Shown piece by piece: positions 1 to 12,528 of a DNA stretch of 64,000 nucleotides (position 1 is its first letter; every line of letters starts with the position of its first letter). A program made the position numbers and the translations under genes. The notes beneath the pieces are model-generated. The model worked only from the letters and a program-made list of their open reading frames with translations. It was not told the DNA's origin and searched no databases. Source of the DNA: Entrophospora sp. SA101 (lineage: Eukaryota > Glomeromycota > Glomeromycetes > Entrophosporales > Entrophosporaceae); assembly GCA_958430865.1 (NCBI GenBank), contig CAUDNR010000891.1:45535-109534 (forward strand), given 5' to 3'.

Positions 1-1468
1 ATCATGATGTTGTTGATCAATGGTTGATAAAGTATTTAATTTTTTGATTAGTGATTGATTGAAATCATTATCATTACTAATATTAGGATTTTCTTCTTTT
101 GGTGGAGTTACAGCTGAAATGGTAGTAATTGGTGTAGGAATTGAAACCGTATCTTCTTCATTCAAGTTGTCGTTATCATTTTCTTTACTAATCTTGTTTT
201 CACTTGTACTATTCCAGTAATCAACATTATCTTGATAATCGTTATTATTTTGATTATCTTGTAATTCACTTCCCCAATAATCATCTTCATTATTCTTTTC
301 ATTAATATTATTATTACTCATGCTATTTATTAATTGATTTTCTGCGTCTCCCCAGTAGTCATCATTACTATTATTAGCAGTTTCAACGATATTATTATAA
401 TCTTCTACATCCTTTTGATTGTTACTCTGATTAGGGTTTTCAACAATGCTATTCCAACATTCGTTCTTTTTCCTATTAATATTTTCACTCAACCCTTCAT
501 TTTTTTCATTAGTATATTCAGTTACATTATTCCAACCTCGATTCTTCTCTTCATTGTTCTTCATATTCCAACTTCCATCATCCTCTTCGTTATTCTTCAC
601 ATCACAATCTTCATTCCTAATATCCTCCTCAATATTATTTACATTCCAGACTCCGTTGTTCTCTTCATTATTCTTCATGTCCCAACTATCATTATTCTGG
701 TTAGTAGCAGTAGCTTCAGTCTTAACATTCCAATAATCATCATTATCGTTTTTATTTTGGTCAGTTTGAACTACACTACTACACCAATAATCATCATCTT
801 TTTCGATTGTTGTTGTTGTTGTAGTTGGTTCCTTACTACTAGCAGAAGCTGCTGTTGAAGTAAAAGATGACACTGTATTACTTCTTGAAGATCTATTAAG
901 ATATGGATTGTTGTTGTTGTTAGCTAATGATGAAGAGGATGGGTCGGTGGTAGAGGGTGGTGGTGGAAATGTATTAGATCTAGTAGGCGCAACTCTGATG
1001 TTACTATTATCATTAACAAGGTTATATTTCGCGTATTTATTATTGACAAATAGCTTTTTCTCCTCCAAGGCCATAGCCTAAATGAATAAATATAATTAAT
1101 TAATTAGTTGAATAATCGATAAATAAATGAATATAACACATAATTTAACATGTACAGTTCACTCTCTCTGTATAACGACCATTTGGCCTAAGTAACAATA
1201 TCCATTATAGAGATAATCCGTTATAGACAGTAATAATTTATGTCCCATATATAAATTGGGCTTAAATTCTCATAGAGCAAGGTCCGTTATAGATAGAGTG
1301 AACTAATAAATGTAATCGATGTTTTTCTTTTCTTTCGTTTCTTTATCCCTTCATTAATGCATACATCACACGTACGTTTTGATCTTGACAAACCCCCAAG
1401 GTTGCTGCATTCCAAGGTCTAAAAATAGCACTCGGTCTTCTATTTGGTCTAAAAACTCTTGGATTCAT
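1..1468 (-). CDS. Asn/Trp-rich acidic repeat protein, 5' part only
   Basis: Two exons are visible: 1376-1468 (starts MNPRVFRPNRRPSAIF) and 1-1077, joined in phase 0 across a 298-bp GT-AG intron; the gene runs off the left edge. The second exon is open for its whole length on the minus strand. After a Pro/Ser/Thr-rich stretch it carries about nine Trp-centred acidic units (DDYW, DSW, DYWG, DYWN types) spaced roughly 15-25 residues apart in Asn/Glu/Asp-rich sequence. No signal peptide or membrane segment is seen. I do not recognise the family. The start is the first ATG of the exon that splices in frame; a later Met two codons into exon 2 could also initiate. The plus-strand frames here are artefacts of the biased composition. 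Confidence 0.6.
1155..1305. mobile_element. pogo/Tigger-like MITE inside intron
   Basis: Ends are inverted: left CAGTTCACTCTCTCTGTATA and right ...TATAGATAGAGTGAACT, with the ACGG/CGTT block just inside. TA dinucleotides flank it (1153-1154 and about 1304-1308), as for Tc1/mariner/pogo elements. It fills much of the intron of the gene at the left edge. An end with the same CCGTTATAGA..AGAGTGACTG block recurs near 35090-35236. Confidence 0.6.
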
Positions 1469-2069
1469 TTTTTAATTATTTTCTATAACTAACAAAGTAA
1501 ATGTGAAATTTATTATATTCGAAAAAAGAATTTTTGAGAAGAAAAGGATTTTTATGAATTATGAGAGTAAAGGTGAAAAAAAATTATTAGTGAGTTTTTT
1601 TTTAGAAAAAAAAAAAAGGATTAATCAACTACTAATACTAATGTAATTGTTTTTTATCAATCTAAATTGAGTACTATAAATACCATGTGTTTAGTATCTA
1701 TTTTTTCCAAACATAAATTAAGCTTTTTTATTATTATAAAGATTTAAGATTTTTAATTGTTACGATTTTATCCATATCTTTAAAATTTCCAGAATTTGCC
1801 AACAATTAAACCACAAATTCAAAACAAATTTATGCAAGGAAACAAATTTATAAAAAAAACACGTTTTTTCCTAGTCATGAGAAAATCTTAAAAATTAAGT
1901 AATGATCAGAAAGATTTAAAATTCGCCGTGTAAATAATTAGTACAAATTTAGAAACTTTACTCGTAGAAAATCACTAATGTATAACGTTACGCTAGCATA
2001 ATACACTGATTGCATGCAAGGGGACAATGATTTTCTTCAGTGGTAAAACACTAAATTCTGTCCGTGCTA
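1469..2069. other. intergenic, AT-rich
   Basis: Upstream region of the leftmost gene and the spacer before the Tc1-like element. No open frame, RNA gene or repeat is recognised; it has poly-A/T runs only. Confidence 0.5.
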
Positions 2070-3875
2070 CAGTCACTGGAAAAAAGTATCACAGTGAAAA
2101 TAATTGAATAACTCCTGTGATATAAAAAGTCATTATTTTACTAATTAAATCGATGTTGTGTGATAACAAAAAAATCTTTTCCATAATGAATTCTATAACA
2201 TGTTCAGGTTTCACAACATTCAAATTATTGGTAATTTTATAATCTTTAAAAGACAAAAAAAAAAATTTCCATAAATTTTCAAAAAACTTTAGATTAGAGC
2301 CAACTTTAGATGTCATGTTTTAACACATTTTGAGAGCTTAGTAAATGTTGTTTCTTTTGTCTTCAACTATATACTTACAAAACCTCACAATTAATCGTCA
2401 AATACCGGTCAAGAATTGAACTGAAATGTAAAAATGACTAAAAAAAATAAATGTGTTACATTTAAAAATTTTTTTTTCATACTGTTATTCGTTTGTAACT
2501 AAAACCATTACGTTTTTTTAACTCTTATTTTTAATCAACAACACAATGACTCTTACAGAAACAAATACACAAAATACTGAAAATACTGAATTAACTGACT
2601 TTGAAAGAGGAAGAATAATTGGTTGTTGGGAAGCTGGTCAAACAACTTGAGAAATAGCAAATGCCATTGGTCATACTCAAACACAAGTACAGTGTGCGAT
2701 AAAAGCATCTTGTGAAAAAGGTCAAATTACTGTTTTATCTAGAAGTGGAAGACCAAAAAGTTTAACAGATTGAGGCTCTAGGACTTTAAAAAGAATTGTC
2801 ATAAAAAATCATTTTATTCCTGCTAGAGATAACTAACATATTAAATGAAATCACAGACACTCCTATTTGTGATCAAACAGTTTGTAGCTATCTCCATGGA
2901 GAAGGATATTGTAGTCGAGTTGCATTGAGGAAACCTTTCGTTTCTGAAGTTAATCGAAAAAAACGATTTAGTTGGTGCAGAGAAAGAAAAAATTGGAACA
3001 TTGATGACTGGAATAATATTATTTGGAGTGATGAATCAAAATTCAACTTGTATCATTCTGATTGACGGCAAAGAGTTTGGAGAATTCCAAAAGAAAAGTA
3101 TGATGTTGACTGTCTTATTCCTACTTTTAAACATGGTGGAGGAGGAATAATGGTGTGGGGTTGTTTCGTGAACAATCAACCAGGACCCTTGGTAATAATA
3201 GAAGGTAAAATAACTGGTAAAAGATATCAAGAGCTTTTAGAAAATTCTTTATTGCCTTTTATGAATGAATTAGGAACTGATTTAAATATATTTCAAGATG
3301 ATAATGCACCAGTTCATACTGCAAAGGCAGTGCTTAAATGGAAAGAAGATAATTTTAATTCCTTCTCTTCCTTGGCCTGCTCAGAGTCCTGATCTCAACC
3401 AATTGAACATGTTTGGGATTATTTAGAAAAGGCAGTTCATAATCTAAAACCACATCCAAAAAATATTGAAGGATTATCTATTTATTTAAATGAAGAGTAG
3501 GAGAAGCTTGGCCGTAATTTTTTACAAGAAGAGTAGTTCGATTCTTGGCCGATATTTGACAATTAATTGTGAGGTTTTGTAAGTATGTATTTGAAACAAC
3601 ATTTACTAAGCTCTCGAAATGTGTTAAAACATGACATCTAAAGTTGGCTCTAATCTAAAGTTTTTTTGAAAATTTCCGAAAAATTTTTTTTTGTCTTTTT
3701 AAAGATTATAAAATTACCAATAATTATGAACATGTCATTATGGAAAAGATTTTTTTTGTTATTACACAACATCGACTTAATTAGTAAAATAATGACTTTT
3801 TATATCACAGGAATTATTCAATTATTTTCGCCGATCATCAGGTGAAGCGATACTAATACTTTTTTCCAGTGACTG
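2070..3875 (+). mobile_element. Tc1/mariner element with long TIRs
   Basis: The 1806-bp element starts CAGTCACTGGAAAAAAGTAT and ends with its inverse, flanked by TA on both sides (2068-2069, 3876-3877). The terminal inverted repeats extend about 300 bp: the block 2110-2350 reappears inverted at about 3590-3830 with small differences. A decayed transposase lies between them. Long TIRs of this kind are known in some Tc1 lineages. Nothing in the flanks suggests a captured host gene. Confidence 0.85.
2546..3565 (+). pseudogene. Tc1-family DDE transposase, decayed
   Basis: Begins MTLTETNTQN. It has an N-terminal HTH region (FERGRIIGCWEAG..EIANAIG), then a GRPKSLTD linker, then the DDE domain: WSDESKF (first Asp), HGGGGIMVWGCF, FQDDNAPVH (second Asp) and IEHVWDYLEKAV (the final acidic residue). 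The reading frame is broken by TGA stops in the HTH, after SLTD and in the DDE core, plus at least one 1-base shift just before the final catalytic block. It therefore cannot make an active enzyme. Family assignment rests on the motif order. Confidence 0.85.
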
Positions 3876-4329
3876 TACCTTGCACCCAAAAACGTAATAT
3901 GGCTTGGCGTTGTGTTTCTTGAGTTGATGATTCAGTTTTTACAGGAAAATAAAATGAAAAGACAGTTAAGAATTTGTTTACAAATAGATTTAAATAATAT
4001 TGCTTGTTTTATAAAAACATGATGTAAATCATTTACAAATTTGGTGACTTTACACATTCCTTTACAAATTCATAAAAATTATCATTTTTTTTGTTAATGT
4101 ACATTTTAAAAGGGATTATCAATTGTGACAACCAATTGATGTTGCCATTCGACAGCTGCATGAATACTACAACTATAATTTGTGAAAATTACTTATTTGA
4201 AAAAAAATAAAAGGTAACACCTATTCGCCATCATCATTAATTATAAAACTGCATACATGCATTCTCTTGGCCCTTCAAACAATTTGGTCTAACAAGATAT
4301 AATTGTCCTGCTGATATCTTAAGGATTCA

Positions 4330-4361
<32 letters not shown>

Positions 4362-5245
4362 ATAATAACATGAATATTGTGATACAGATATACTATGTAA
4401 TTACCCCAGACCAATTTATTACAAACATTAATTATTTCTTTTATTACCATTTATCCTGCTAAATTGAATTTTTATAATATTGATAACATGTGATAATGAT
4501 ACTAACTATAGAATAAAGGATAAAATGGTTATGAACGAAAAAGAACGTGCGCTATCATTGCTGCATCGTCGTTGGATTGATGAAGTTATTGACCATGGAT
4601 CATTATTCGTAATGATTATTATTTATGTAGATTACGCATGTGATGATGCCTATGGGTTTATAAAATAACAAGGAAGGGGATTTCCAACAAATCGTACTGA
4701 AGGAACTCCACTTCAGATTTGATTACTAATAAATTAACATTATTATATATAACGATAATTAATCAATGATAAGTTATTTAGAAGAAGAAACCTAATATGA
4801 AAAAATCAATATCAAGCATTGGCGCGAAACAAAAGAAGAATTAACTAACGATTTGGCTACAAACATTTACCGCAATTTTTGGTGATCAAAAATGTCGTTA
4901 CTACATATATATATTTTTTTATTATGTTTCATAAACCACTAGAACATTTTACAGAAGAAAAAGAATCAATGTGAAACGATAATAGTATTTCTGATAAGAA
5001 GTAGTTAAAAAAGAGAAATTATTTTATTGATGTTGATCTGTTCATTACGTATTTTCCTTTATTAGAATTAGTTTATTTTAAAATAATCACCAATTATTAT
5101 TATGAAATTTTTTCATTTACAAAATTTTTTTTTAAATTAAATTACCCAAATTACCCAAAAATAGAATTATTTATTGTTATATGACATAAATTTTTCATTT
5201 TCAATTTTTTTATTTTAAATTTTTATTTATCTTTTAAAAATAGAT
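3876..5245. other. intergenic with TA microsatellite
   Basis: Spacer between the Tc1-like copy and the rhomboid gene. It holds a (TA)n run at about 4338-4360. A 62-codon frame at 4480-4668 has no recognisable homology and no splice context, so it is not called as a gene. The last about 200 bp are the AT-rich promoter and 5' UTR of the rhomboid gene. Confidence 0.5.
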
Positions 5246-6872
5246 ATGTCAGAATCAAGTTGGAATTCACATTTCCATCATAATCAACCTTACGACACCT
5301 CCTCATACGACAGCGACAACAACAAAAACAATAACCATAGGAGAAGTATACCTATTTCTCCTATTTCTCAACAAAATCTTTCTTATGCTCAATATGGACA
5401 AGTGCAGAGTCACGAAAGTGTTAATATAACACAGCCAAGCAGCTATGAAACTAATATTAGAATTAACGATTCTGAAAAACACCTCTCTTCAGCTTCTTTT
5501 AATAATACTGGAAGTATAAATGAGAAAGGACAATTTCAGGAGCCTCCTACACCAACAACTCAACATGGAAATTATACAAATGATGGACTTACAGACAGTG
5601 ATGAGGACTTAGCTAAACGTTTGTATCGTGAAGAATCTGAAAATTATCATGGGCATAATACGGTCGCAGGAAGTCAAACCGGTGGAATGTATAGTCCTAA
5701 AGGAGAGGCTGCATCTTACTACGCAAATGTGAATGAGCCAGGACAAAGAGTCTCTGGAGCACAAATTCAAGGAACTACAGAAAACACCAAAAAACATCCA
5801 AAACCAGCCAGCGCATATGATGATCCTAAAATACAAGTACAGTTGGAAAAGCGACCAAGATGGAGACCATATTTTACATGGGTTGTTACTACTGTTCATT
5901 TAGCAATGTTTATTTACGGATTTATAAAAAATCAAGAATTATATGGAACTCTTATTCAGACACAACCTCTTAACCCAATGATCGGTCCATCATCACTGGT
6001 TAGTGGTTTTTTTATGAATTAATAATATATAACAAATATAAAAATATATAATTAATTAATTTTTACCTATTCATTTTTAGACTTTAATCCAACTTGGAGC
6101 AAGGTTTAATCCTTGCATGCGCCCAGTTGCAATTCAAGGAGAATTTGATTATCAATTTGAGTGTCCTTCAAATGTGGGAGGGCAATTTGTTGTTCAACAA
6201 TGTCCATTAAAAACGGCATGTGGATTTGATGGAAGAGGATTTAGAAACGAGGTTCCAGATCAATGGTTTAGATTTATCACACCAGTATTTCTTCATGCAG
6301 GTCTTATCCATTTCCTTTTCAATATGCTTTTTCAATTAAGAACAGGCATTTCAATAGAAAGGGATATTGGATGGTGGAGATATAGCATTATATATATGGC
6401 AAGTGGCATATTTGGATTTGTATTTGGTGGTAATTTCGCCACGCCTACTATTCCTTCTATGGGAGCATCAGGCTCACTCTTTGGCATTATTGGGATTTTA
6501 TTATTAGACACGCTTCAAAATTGGAAGTTAATGAAAAATCCATGTTTGGAACTTACAAAGTTGATGTTGATGATATTGTTTTCATTTTTGATAGGTCTTT
6601 TGCCAGGTTTAGATAATTTTTCACATATAGGAGGATTTATTATGGGTATATTAACTGGAATGATTTTATTGCCGACTATTAAATTTTCCAAATTTCATAA
6701 ATGGACAACGTGGATTCTAAGAATTGTAGCAATCCCGGCAGTGGTATTATTGTTTTTCTTCTTGATCAAAAATTTCTATACAAGTGACCCAAGGGATAAA
6801 TGTCCATGGTGTAAATATCTTGGTTGTTTGCCTGTATTTGGATGGTGTGATATCACTGGAATAAAACAATAG
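5246..6872 (+). CDS. rhomboid-family intramembrane serine protease
   Basis: Two exons, 5246-5998 and 6081-6872, joined in phase 0 by an 82-bp GT-AG intron, give 514 residues. The first about 200 residues are a polar, Asn/Ser/Tyr-rich cytosolic tail. A first membrane span follows (YFTWVVTTVHLAMFIYGFI). Exon 2 has the rhomboid signature: RFITPVFLHAGLIHFLFNM, the catalytic Ser in GASGS (about residue 381) and the His in FSHIGGF (about residue 433), spread over about six hydrophobic segments, then a Cys-rich tail (CPWCKYLGC). Both catalytic residues are present, so activity is expected; rhomboids cleave membrane-anchored substrates inside the bilayer. The long N-tail fits secretory-pathway rhomboids rather than mitochondrial PARL. 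It is convergent with the next gene. Confidence 0.92.
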
Positions 6873-7281
6873 TTAACAAGAGACAATTTAACACTTTAAC
6901 ATGCATAATTTTATCAATGTATTTTTATAATTTTTCTTTACATATATATAAATTACGTATAATTGAATTTTTAATGTTAAACAGTTAATAAAATGTGGGC
7001 GTATAGAGTTGTAGGGTTAAAATTTAAGGTATTTTGTGTAATTGGTTTATTATTAACCCAAAACTTACCATTACTAAAAATCTCAAAATGATGCCATAAC
7101 TAGCCGAGGTTCTTTACCTTGAACGATAAATAATGAAGAGGCATATATTCTCATTAGTGTTACTAATTCATAAAGACTATTAATATTAAATTCATTCGTT
7201 ACATAGCAAAATATAATTTTTTAATTTTTTAATAAATTTTTTTTTACATATGATATTCTTTTATAAAAACAAACAATAATT
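6873..7281. other. convergent 3' spacer
   Basis: Region between the 3' ends of the rhomboid gene and the NTF2-like gene. AATAAA-type signals occur near 6986. No further feature is seen. Confidence 0.5.
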
Positions 7282-8047
7282 TTATGCCCAATTCACTAGA
7301 CCATAAAACATTCCAACTGCTACAATGGCCCAAGTAAAAAGCCACTTCCAAAATAAAATCAGCTTAGGAACGAGAAATGGAACAAACGCACCAGCAAGTT
7401 CTTCAGGATGTATAAATACTTCTTGTTTCCGTATAACATATTTTCCATTTGTATCATATGAAAGATCCAATTTGATCAATAATCTACATTATAAAAATTA
7501 TGTTATAGAAAAAAGTCTACAATTATCATTATCATTATTCCTCCAGTATTTATTATTACCATCTATACCTTGTTGAATAATTAAACCAAAACCAAATTCC
7601 TCTTTTAGCGATTTGAGTTACGTCAATTATGGCTTTGAGAGAATCATCATTAAACCCTAAATTAAAATAAAAAAATATTGTTTTATATATAGTAGTAATT
7701 TCAAAGTTCCAATAAATATCAAGCATGACTTACAAATATCATGAATTATTTCACAATCGCTCCAAAGATACCCTTTAAAAATACCAATCAATATGTAAGA
7801 AGTATTAGAATTGAATCAAAACAAAAGTTAAAAGAGCCATTTTTATATGTAAATAACCTTTATTAAATTTATTGAGTGCAATTAATCTTTCTCTTGAATT
7901 ATGGGAACTTTGAATATAAGTTAAAAAATGCTTGTATTCGACATCATCTCTATAATATTTTTTTATCTCTTCTGCACACAACTTGTTTTCTTTCGAACCA
8001 ATAATTATCTTGATGATCTCTGGAATTTTGTCGATTGGACTATCCAT
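7282..8047 (-). CDS. SnoaL/NTF2-like fold protein with C-terminal membrane segment
   Basis: Four exons on the minus strand, 7858-8047, 7734-7772, 7569-7656 and 7282-7483, keep one frame and give 172 residues. It begins MDSPIDKIPEIIKIIIGS. The middle (EEIKKYYRDDVEYKHFL, then SLKAIIDVTQIAKRGIWFWF and KLDLSYDTNGKYVIRKQEV) has the helix-then-strand order of NTF2-like proteins related to fungal 'SigF-like NTF2-like' proteins. The C-terminus is hydrophobic (FWKWLFTWAIVAVGMFYGLV), suggesting a tail anchor. The function is not established. The family call is inference from pattern; the gene structure is well supported by consensus splice sites in every junction. Confidence 0.7.
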
Positions 8048-8069
8048 TGAAATTGTTAAAAATTGGCTC

Positions 8070-8105
<36 letters not shown>

Positions 8106-9070
8106 TTTATAAATGAAATTTACTCATTGTATGTACAATCACGTGGTAATTTTTTCTGTATCGGGTCTAATTGTGGATGATGAGAATTGGGTGGCGGCTT
8201 ATTCGGTTTTATTAGGCAAACAAATGGCAATGAATGGTTGTCACACAATATAAAAATTTAAATCGAAAAAATTCACATTTTTCAACGCATAGGAAGAAAG
8301 TTATCAAAAATTGGCGGAATATTATTTTCCACCTTCTGAATTTAAGATTATGATTACCTCGTGATTATTTTATTTGTAATCTATAAATAGATTTGAATTA
8401 TCCATTCAATTTAGGTGGTTTGTTTTTTTTTTTGAACTACTTAATTTTTGGAAAAACTCTTATCATTCCTTCTTTCGACACTTATAATACACATTATTGT
8501 TGGCTATATTAATATTATTTTATTTTTTTTAAAATTTTGTGACAATGGTTAAAAATAATAAAAAACCAAAGTAAACAAAAAAAGAAAGAAAACCCTTTGA
8601 AATGAGATATACTTGCTTACGAATTACAACAACAATAATAAAAACAATTGATATTCTTGAATAATTATAAAGCCACAAAATTAAAATGGCCGAAAAGAAA
8701 GATTTTTTTTACCTCCGTGTTACAAAAATTCATAAACGGTACATTAACGGCTTTTGAATGATTCCATATTACGACTTAAAAAAACTATATAATTACTAGT
8801 TTGTCACATTGTTTTTTTTTCAAAAAAAAATTTTGTTTTTGTATTTTTTTTAAAACAAAAAAATTTTTTGAAAAAGTTGTCCTGGAAGGCAATTTATTAT
8901 TTAGTAATAATAACAACGACAACAACGACAATAATAATAAAAAATAAAATAATAAAATAATAAAATAATAAAATAATATAATAATATAATAATAATAAAA
9001 TAATATAATAATAATAACAACAACGGTAATAATAATATTCATATAATATATTTTACACTATTAATTAGTC
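8048..9070. other. divergent spacer with microsatellites
   Basis: About 1 kb between two divergently read genes. A (TA)n run lies at about 8076-8102 and an AATA-type low-complexity tract at about 8925-9030. No gene is seen; a minus frame over the tract is only low-complexity sequence. Confidence 0.5.
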
Positions 9071-9826
9071 ATGTCAAATCATATTCAAAATCGTCATAGT
9101 TGTAATATTAAAACAAATAATTCAAATAATTCAAATAATTCAGAAAATGTCTTTAGATATAGTTATCCAAACTCAAGACCAGACATCTTACATACTAAGT
9201 TTGACATCCCAATTAAAAAGTCTACTATTAAAAGATTATCAAATAAATCAGTAGATTCTCAAGATTCAGGAATTGGTCTTTCCAAAGCAGATTACGAGAT
9301 TAGAAGAGCAATAAAAGCACAAAGAATTATTGAACGTCCACAGATAATTGTTATTCACAAAGGAAAACCAATAATGACAAGTCGCAATTACTACAATAAT
9401 GGTAATTCTGAAGATCTTGATGCCGATGCTCACATGATAATATCAGCTGCCACGGCATCCAAAATACACCGAAGAGAAATAGCTGTAATGCAAAAAAGAA
9501 ATACAATCATTTCATCATCATCATTATCATCATCATCATCATCATCATTATCACCATCATCATCTTTATCATTACCATCTTCTCCCTCGTTATACAACAA
9601 TGACAATTTTGAAAAAGAAAATGTATTTAATGGTTTCGAGTTCACTAGAAGCAACGATATAGAAACAAACGATATCAAGAAAGAGATTGATAATTATGAC
9701 GAGAAAAAGAAACCTCGAGGTTGCTCGTTCTTAAAAAGCAAACCTTCAATAAAAAGAGTTTCATCTGTAATTAAAAAATTAGTTGGAAAAGAAAAAAGAT
9801 TTATGACATGTGTTTACGTTAATTAA
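9071..9826 (+). CDS. Ser/Asn-rich protein of unknown function
   Basis: A single-exon frame of 251 residues that starts MSNHIQNRHSC. Features in order: Asn repeats (residues 15-25); a basic segment KKSTIKRLSNKS; DSQDSGIGLS, which resembles a phosphodegron-type DSG..S motif; a predicted helical part with ERPQIIVIHKGKPIMTSR; a poly-Ser tract (about 150-175); an acidic stretch; and a Lys-rich C-terminus ending TCVYVN. No catalytic domain, signal peptide or membrane span is visible. Non-repetitive, coding-like sequence on both sides of the Ser tract argues for a real gene. I do not recognise the family. Confidence 0.6.
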   Translation: MSNHIQNRHSCNIKTNNSNNSNNSENVFRYSYPNSRPDILHTKFDIPIKKSTIKRLSNKSVDSQDSGIGLSKADYEIRRAIKAQRIIERPQIIVIHKGKPIMTSRNYYNNGNSEDLDADAHMIISAATASKIHRREIAVMQKRNTIISSSSLSSSSSSSLSPSSSLSLPSSPSLYNNDNFEKENVFNGFEFTRSNDIETNDIKKEIDNYDEKKKPRGCSFLKSKPSIKRVSSVIKKLVGKEKRFMTCVYVN

Positions 9827-10626
9827 TTTAATTATAATATTTTCATTTTCAACACTGATTTTTTTAAATAACACATCAAAATATTATAAGCTTATCAATT
9901 TTATGATATTTTTTAATAAATGTATATACACACACACACATTCAATAAAATTCATTCACACACATTATTACACATTTATGCATTTAAATTTCATTTTTCA
10001 ATAACATAATAATGATAATAATACTATACTATTTTTTCTTTTGAAATCTTAAGATTTTTTTTATTACATCATTTATTCATGTAAATTTAATTTTCAATAA
10101 AAACATAATTTAAGATTTTAAGCAATCTCAAAATTGTTGTCTTCATATTATTCTCTTTTGGGAATTTTTTTACAAAATCTTGTAGCGTCATACAGTGTAC
10201 ATTAATGTATATATAATTAGTATACTAATTTTTCTTCAAACCTATTCTTGACCAAAAGCCTGCCTTCCATAGCATATTAATATACATATATGTATTCGGG
10301 AGCCTACGGAAGGGTTGAAACTTTTATTTTCTCCTAAAATCCCCTTGCATATAATAATAATCACATGATTAGTGTTGATCGCGCGGTTGTGTATTTATAT
10401 TAAATATATAATTTTTTTAGTTACCCAATCACCCATATAATAGTTCGCGGTCCTAAGACGCGTGTACAACTAACTATCTATGAATTTTTCGGGGTTCTTT
10501 TTTTTTCATATCTATTTATATCTATTATCTATTTGTAAAAAATCAGATTTAAAAAAAATTTTTAATAATATAATAACAATAAATAGACAAGCAACAAAAT
10601 AACAATTTTCAAAAAAAAAAAAAAAA
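9827..10626. other. intergenic, upstream of BTB gene
   Basis: Contains a short CA-rich stretch near 9928-9972 and AT-rich sequence. The 10440-10626 part is the presumptive promoter and poly-A-rich 5' UTR of the BTB-TLDc gene. Nothing else is recognised. Confidence 0.5.
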
Positions 10627-12528
10627 ATGCTTTCGTCTTTAGAAATTGTTACTAAATTGTTTAACGAACTCTTAACTACTGCTACCAATGAAAAAAGTGC
10701 ATCGACTATAAAATATATTAATAAACTTATAAATGATTTTTCTAAATTATTAAACGATCAGCCATTTTATGATGTAGAAATGACGGTTGGCCAAGATCAA
10801 GAACATACCAAAACTTTCCGAGTTCACTCAACCGTATTAAGGGCAAGATCTCCATATTTTAATGTAGCGTTGTCAAATGAATGGATTAGGAGATCTAAAG
10901 ATGGAATTATTATTTTTGAAAAGAAAAATACCACACCAAAAGTATTTGAAATTATCATAAAGTGAGTATTAATGATAGTAACAATGGTGGTCATAAATTA
11001 TTTAATATTTACATATTAATTATATTATTAATATACATAAAAACACAATTGCATATATATATATATACACATACATACATCTACGCATTAAACATAAAAT
11101 TTTTATTCAAGTTACATCTATAGTGGAATTATTGAAATAGATCATCTTTATCCATATGAAATATTTAGTCTGATTGAAGCTTGTGACGAATTATGCCTTA
11201 GCGAAGTCATTGATTACTTACAGAATCATCTAATTCAATGTAGTCAAGAATGGCTCAAACAGAATCTAAATTATATCAACCATATTTCATCAAATCACGC
11301 ACAATTTCTTAAACTTAATCAATATTGTAACAATTTATTTGATTCCAATCCAGCTTTATTTTTAATATCTGATGATTTTAGATCAATCGATAAATCAACA
11401 TTGATTTCCATAATAGAAAAAGATTGTTTACAATTGAATGAAATAGATATTTGGAAATATATTATAAAGTGGGTAATCGGGCAAATAAACTACCATATCG
11501 ATGAAGATAACAACAAAAATAATATTAATACTAATATTAGTATTATCTTACGGGAAAAACCAGAAAATATTGGTTTTCTAAAAAACTTACTAGATGATCT
11601 AATTTCTTCAATTCGATTTCCAGATATTTCCAGAGATGATTTCAACTATTTTGTCAAACCTTACCAAAAAATAATTAATGATGAATTATATGCTGAGCTT
11701 CTTCAATATTACAACAGTCCCCCGATGATAAATAGTAACGCTTGGCAATTAAAAGTAATGAATCAGAAAAGACGAAGAGTAGGAAGATTATTGAATCTGC
11801 CAATCAAATGTCTTATTTCTAATTGGATTGATAATAATGATCATTATTATGCTAACGAAGGTAGTATTCCGTACGAATTTAAACCAATTTTATGTGGAAA
11901 TTGTGACGGATATTCACAATCAGTATTTATTGAATTATGCTCGAATATTACACAAACAATTGTCCTAATGAAAATTAAAGGATCTGATGAGTTGGTTGGT
12001 GGGTATAACCCTGTCTGTTGGAATAATCAAAATATACCATCCAACTATAATTATTTCATTGAAACCATACAGAGTTTCATTTTTAAGATTGAACCGAATC
12101 GCATACAAAATTCTATCCTAAGTAGAGTCACGTATCCTGCACGTGCAATTTATCATTGTGGTAATGTTAATGATATCAATGTCAGTAGTAATGTTGACGG
12201 CGATAATAATGACGGCGACAACTACAACCACAATAAAAAAAATAATAATAATAGTTTTAGAAATAGAGATTATAATGGTGTTAAAAGTCAAAATAATGAT
12301 AATGATATGAAGAATAATTATGTTATAGATGGTATAGAAATATCTGAAAATTTAGTAAATTTTTATGATTTATGCTTATACAATAGTGTCAACAAACAAT
12401 CATTTTGTTATTACTATCACCATAACACCTTCTTATATTATGATCGAAATCTTGGATTGGATCATGGAAGCGGCAGTATGCATCTGTTAGAAGATTTCGA
12501 AGTCTATCATGTCATAAGAAAATTATAA
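10627..12528 (+). CDS. BTB-BACK-TLDc domain protein
   Basis: Exons 10627-10961 and 11112-12528 join through a 150-bp GT-AG intron to give 583 residues. The N-terminal BTB domain spans about residues 35-140 (FYDVEMTVG, FRVHSTVLRARSPYF, then NYIYSGIIEI across the splice). A BACK-like helical region follows (SLIEACDELCLSEVIDYLQ, LNEIDIWKYIIKWVI). The C-terminal TLDc domain is shown by CDGYSQSVFIELC, DELVGGYNPVCWN and SFIFKIEP, interrupted by an Asp/Asn-rich insertion of about 50 residues, and closes with DHGSGSMHLLEDFEVYHV. Such proteins act as substrate adaptors for Cullin-3 ubiquitin ligases in known cases. The family is strongly expanded in Rhizophagus. The particular substrate is unknown. 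Confidence 0.92.

Noticed and set aside
334..858. Plus-strand hydrophobic 174-codon frame
   Set aside because: It is the shadow of the Asn/Trp-rich minus-strand exon; the Ile/Phe content is the complement of Asn/Asp codons.
4480..4668. 62-codon plus frame with Arg/Glu-rich start
   Set aside because: Isolated in AT-rich sequence, no family resemblance and no supporting splice sites.
8785..9042. Minus-strand Tyr/Leu/Ile-rich frame
   Set aside because: It covers an AATA/AATAAT low-complexity tract with no coding signal.
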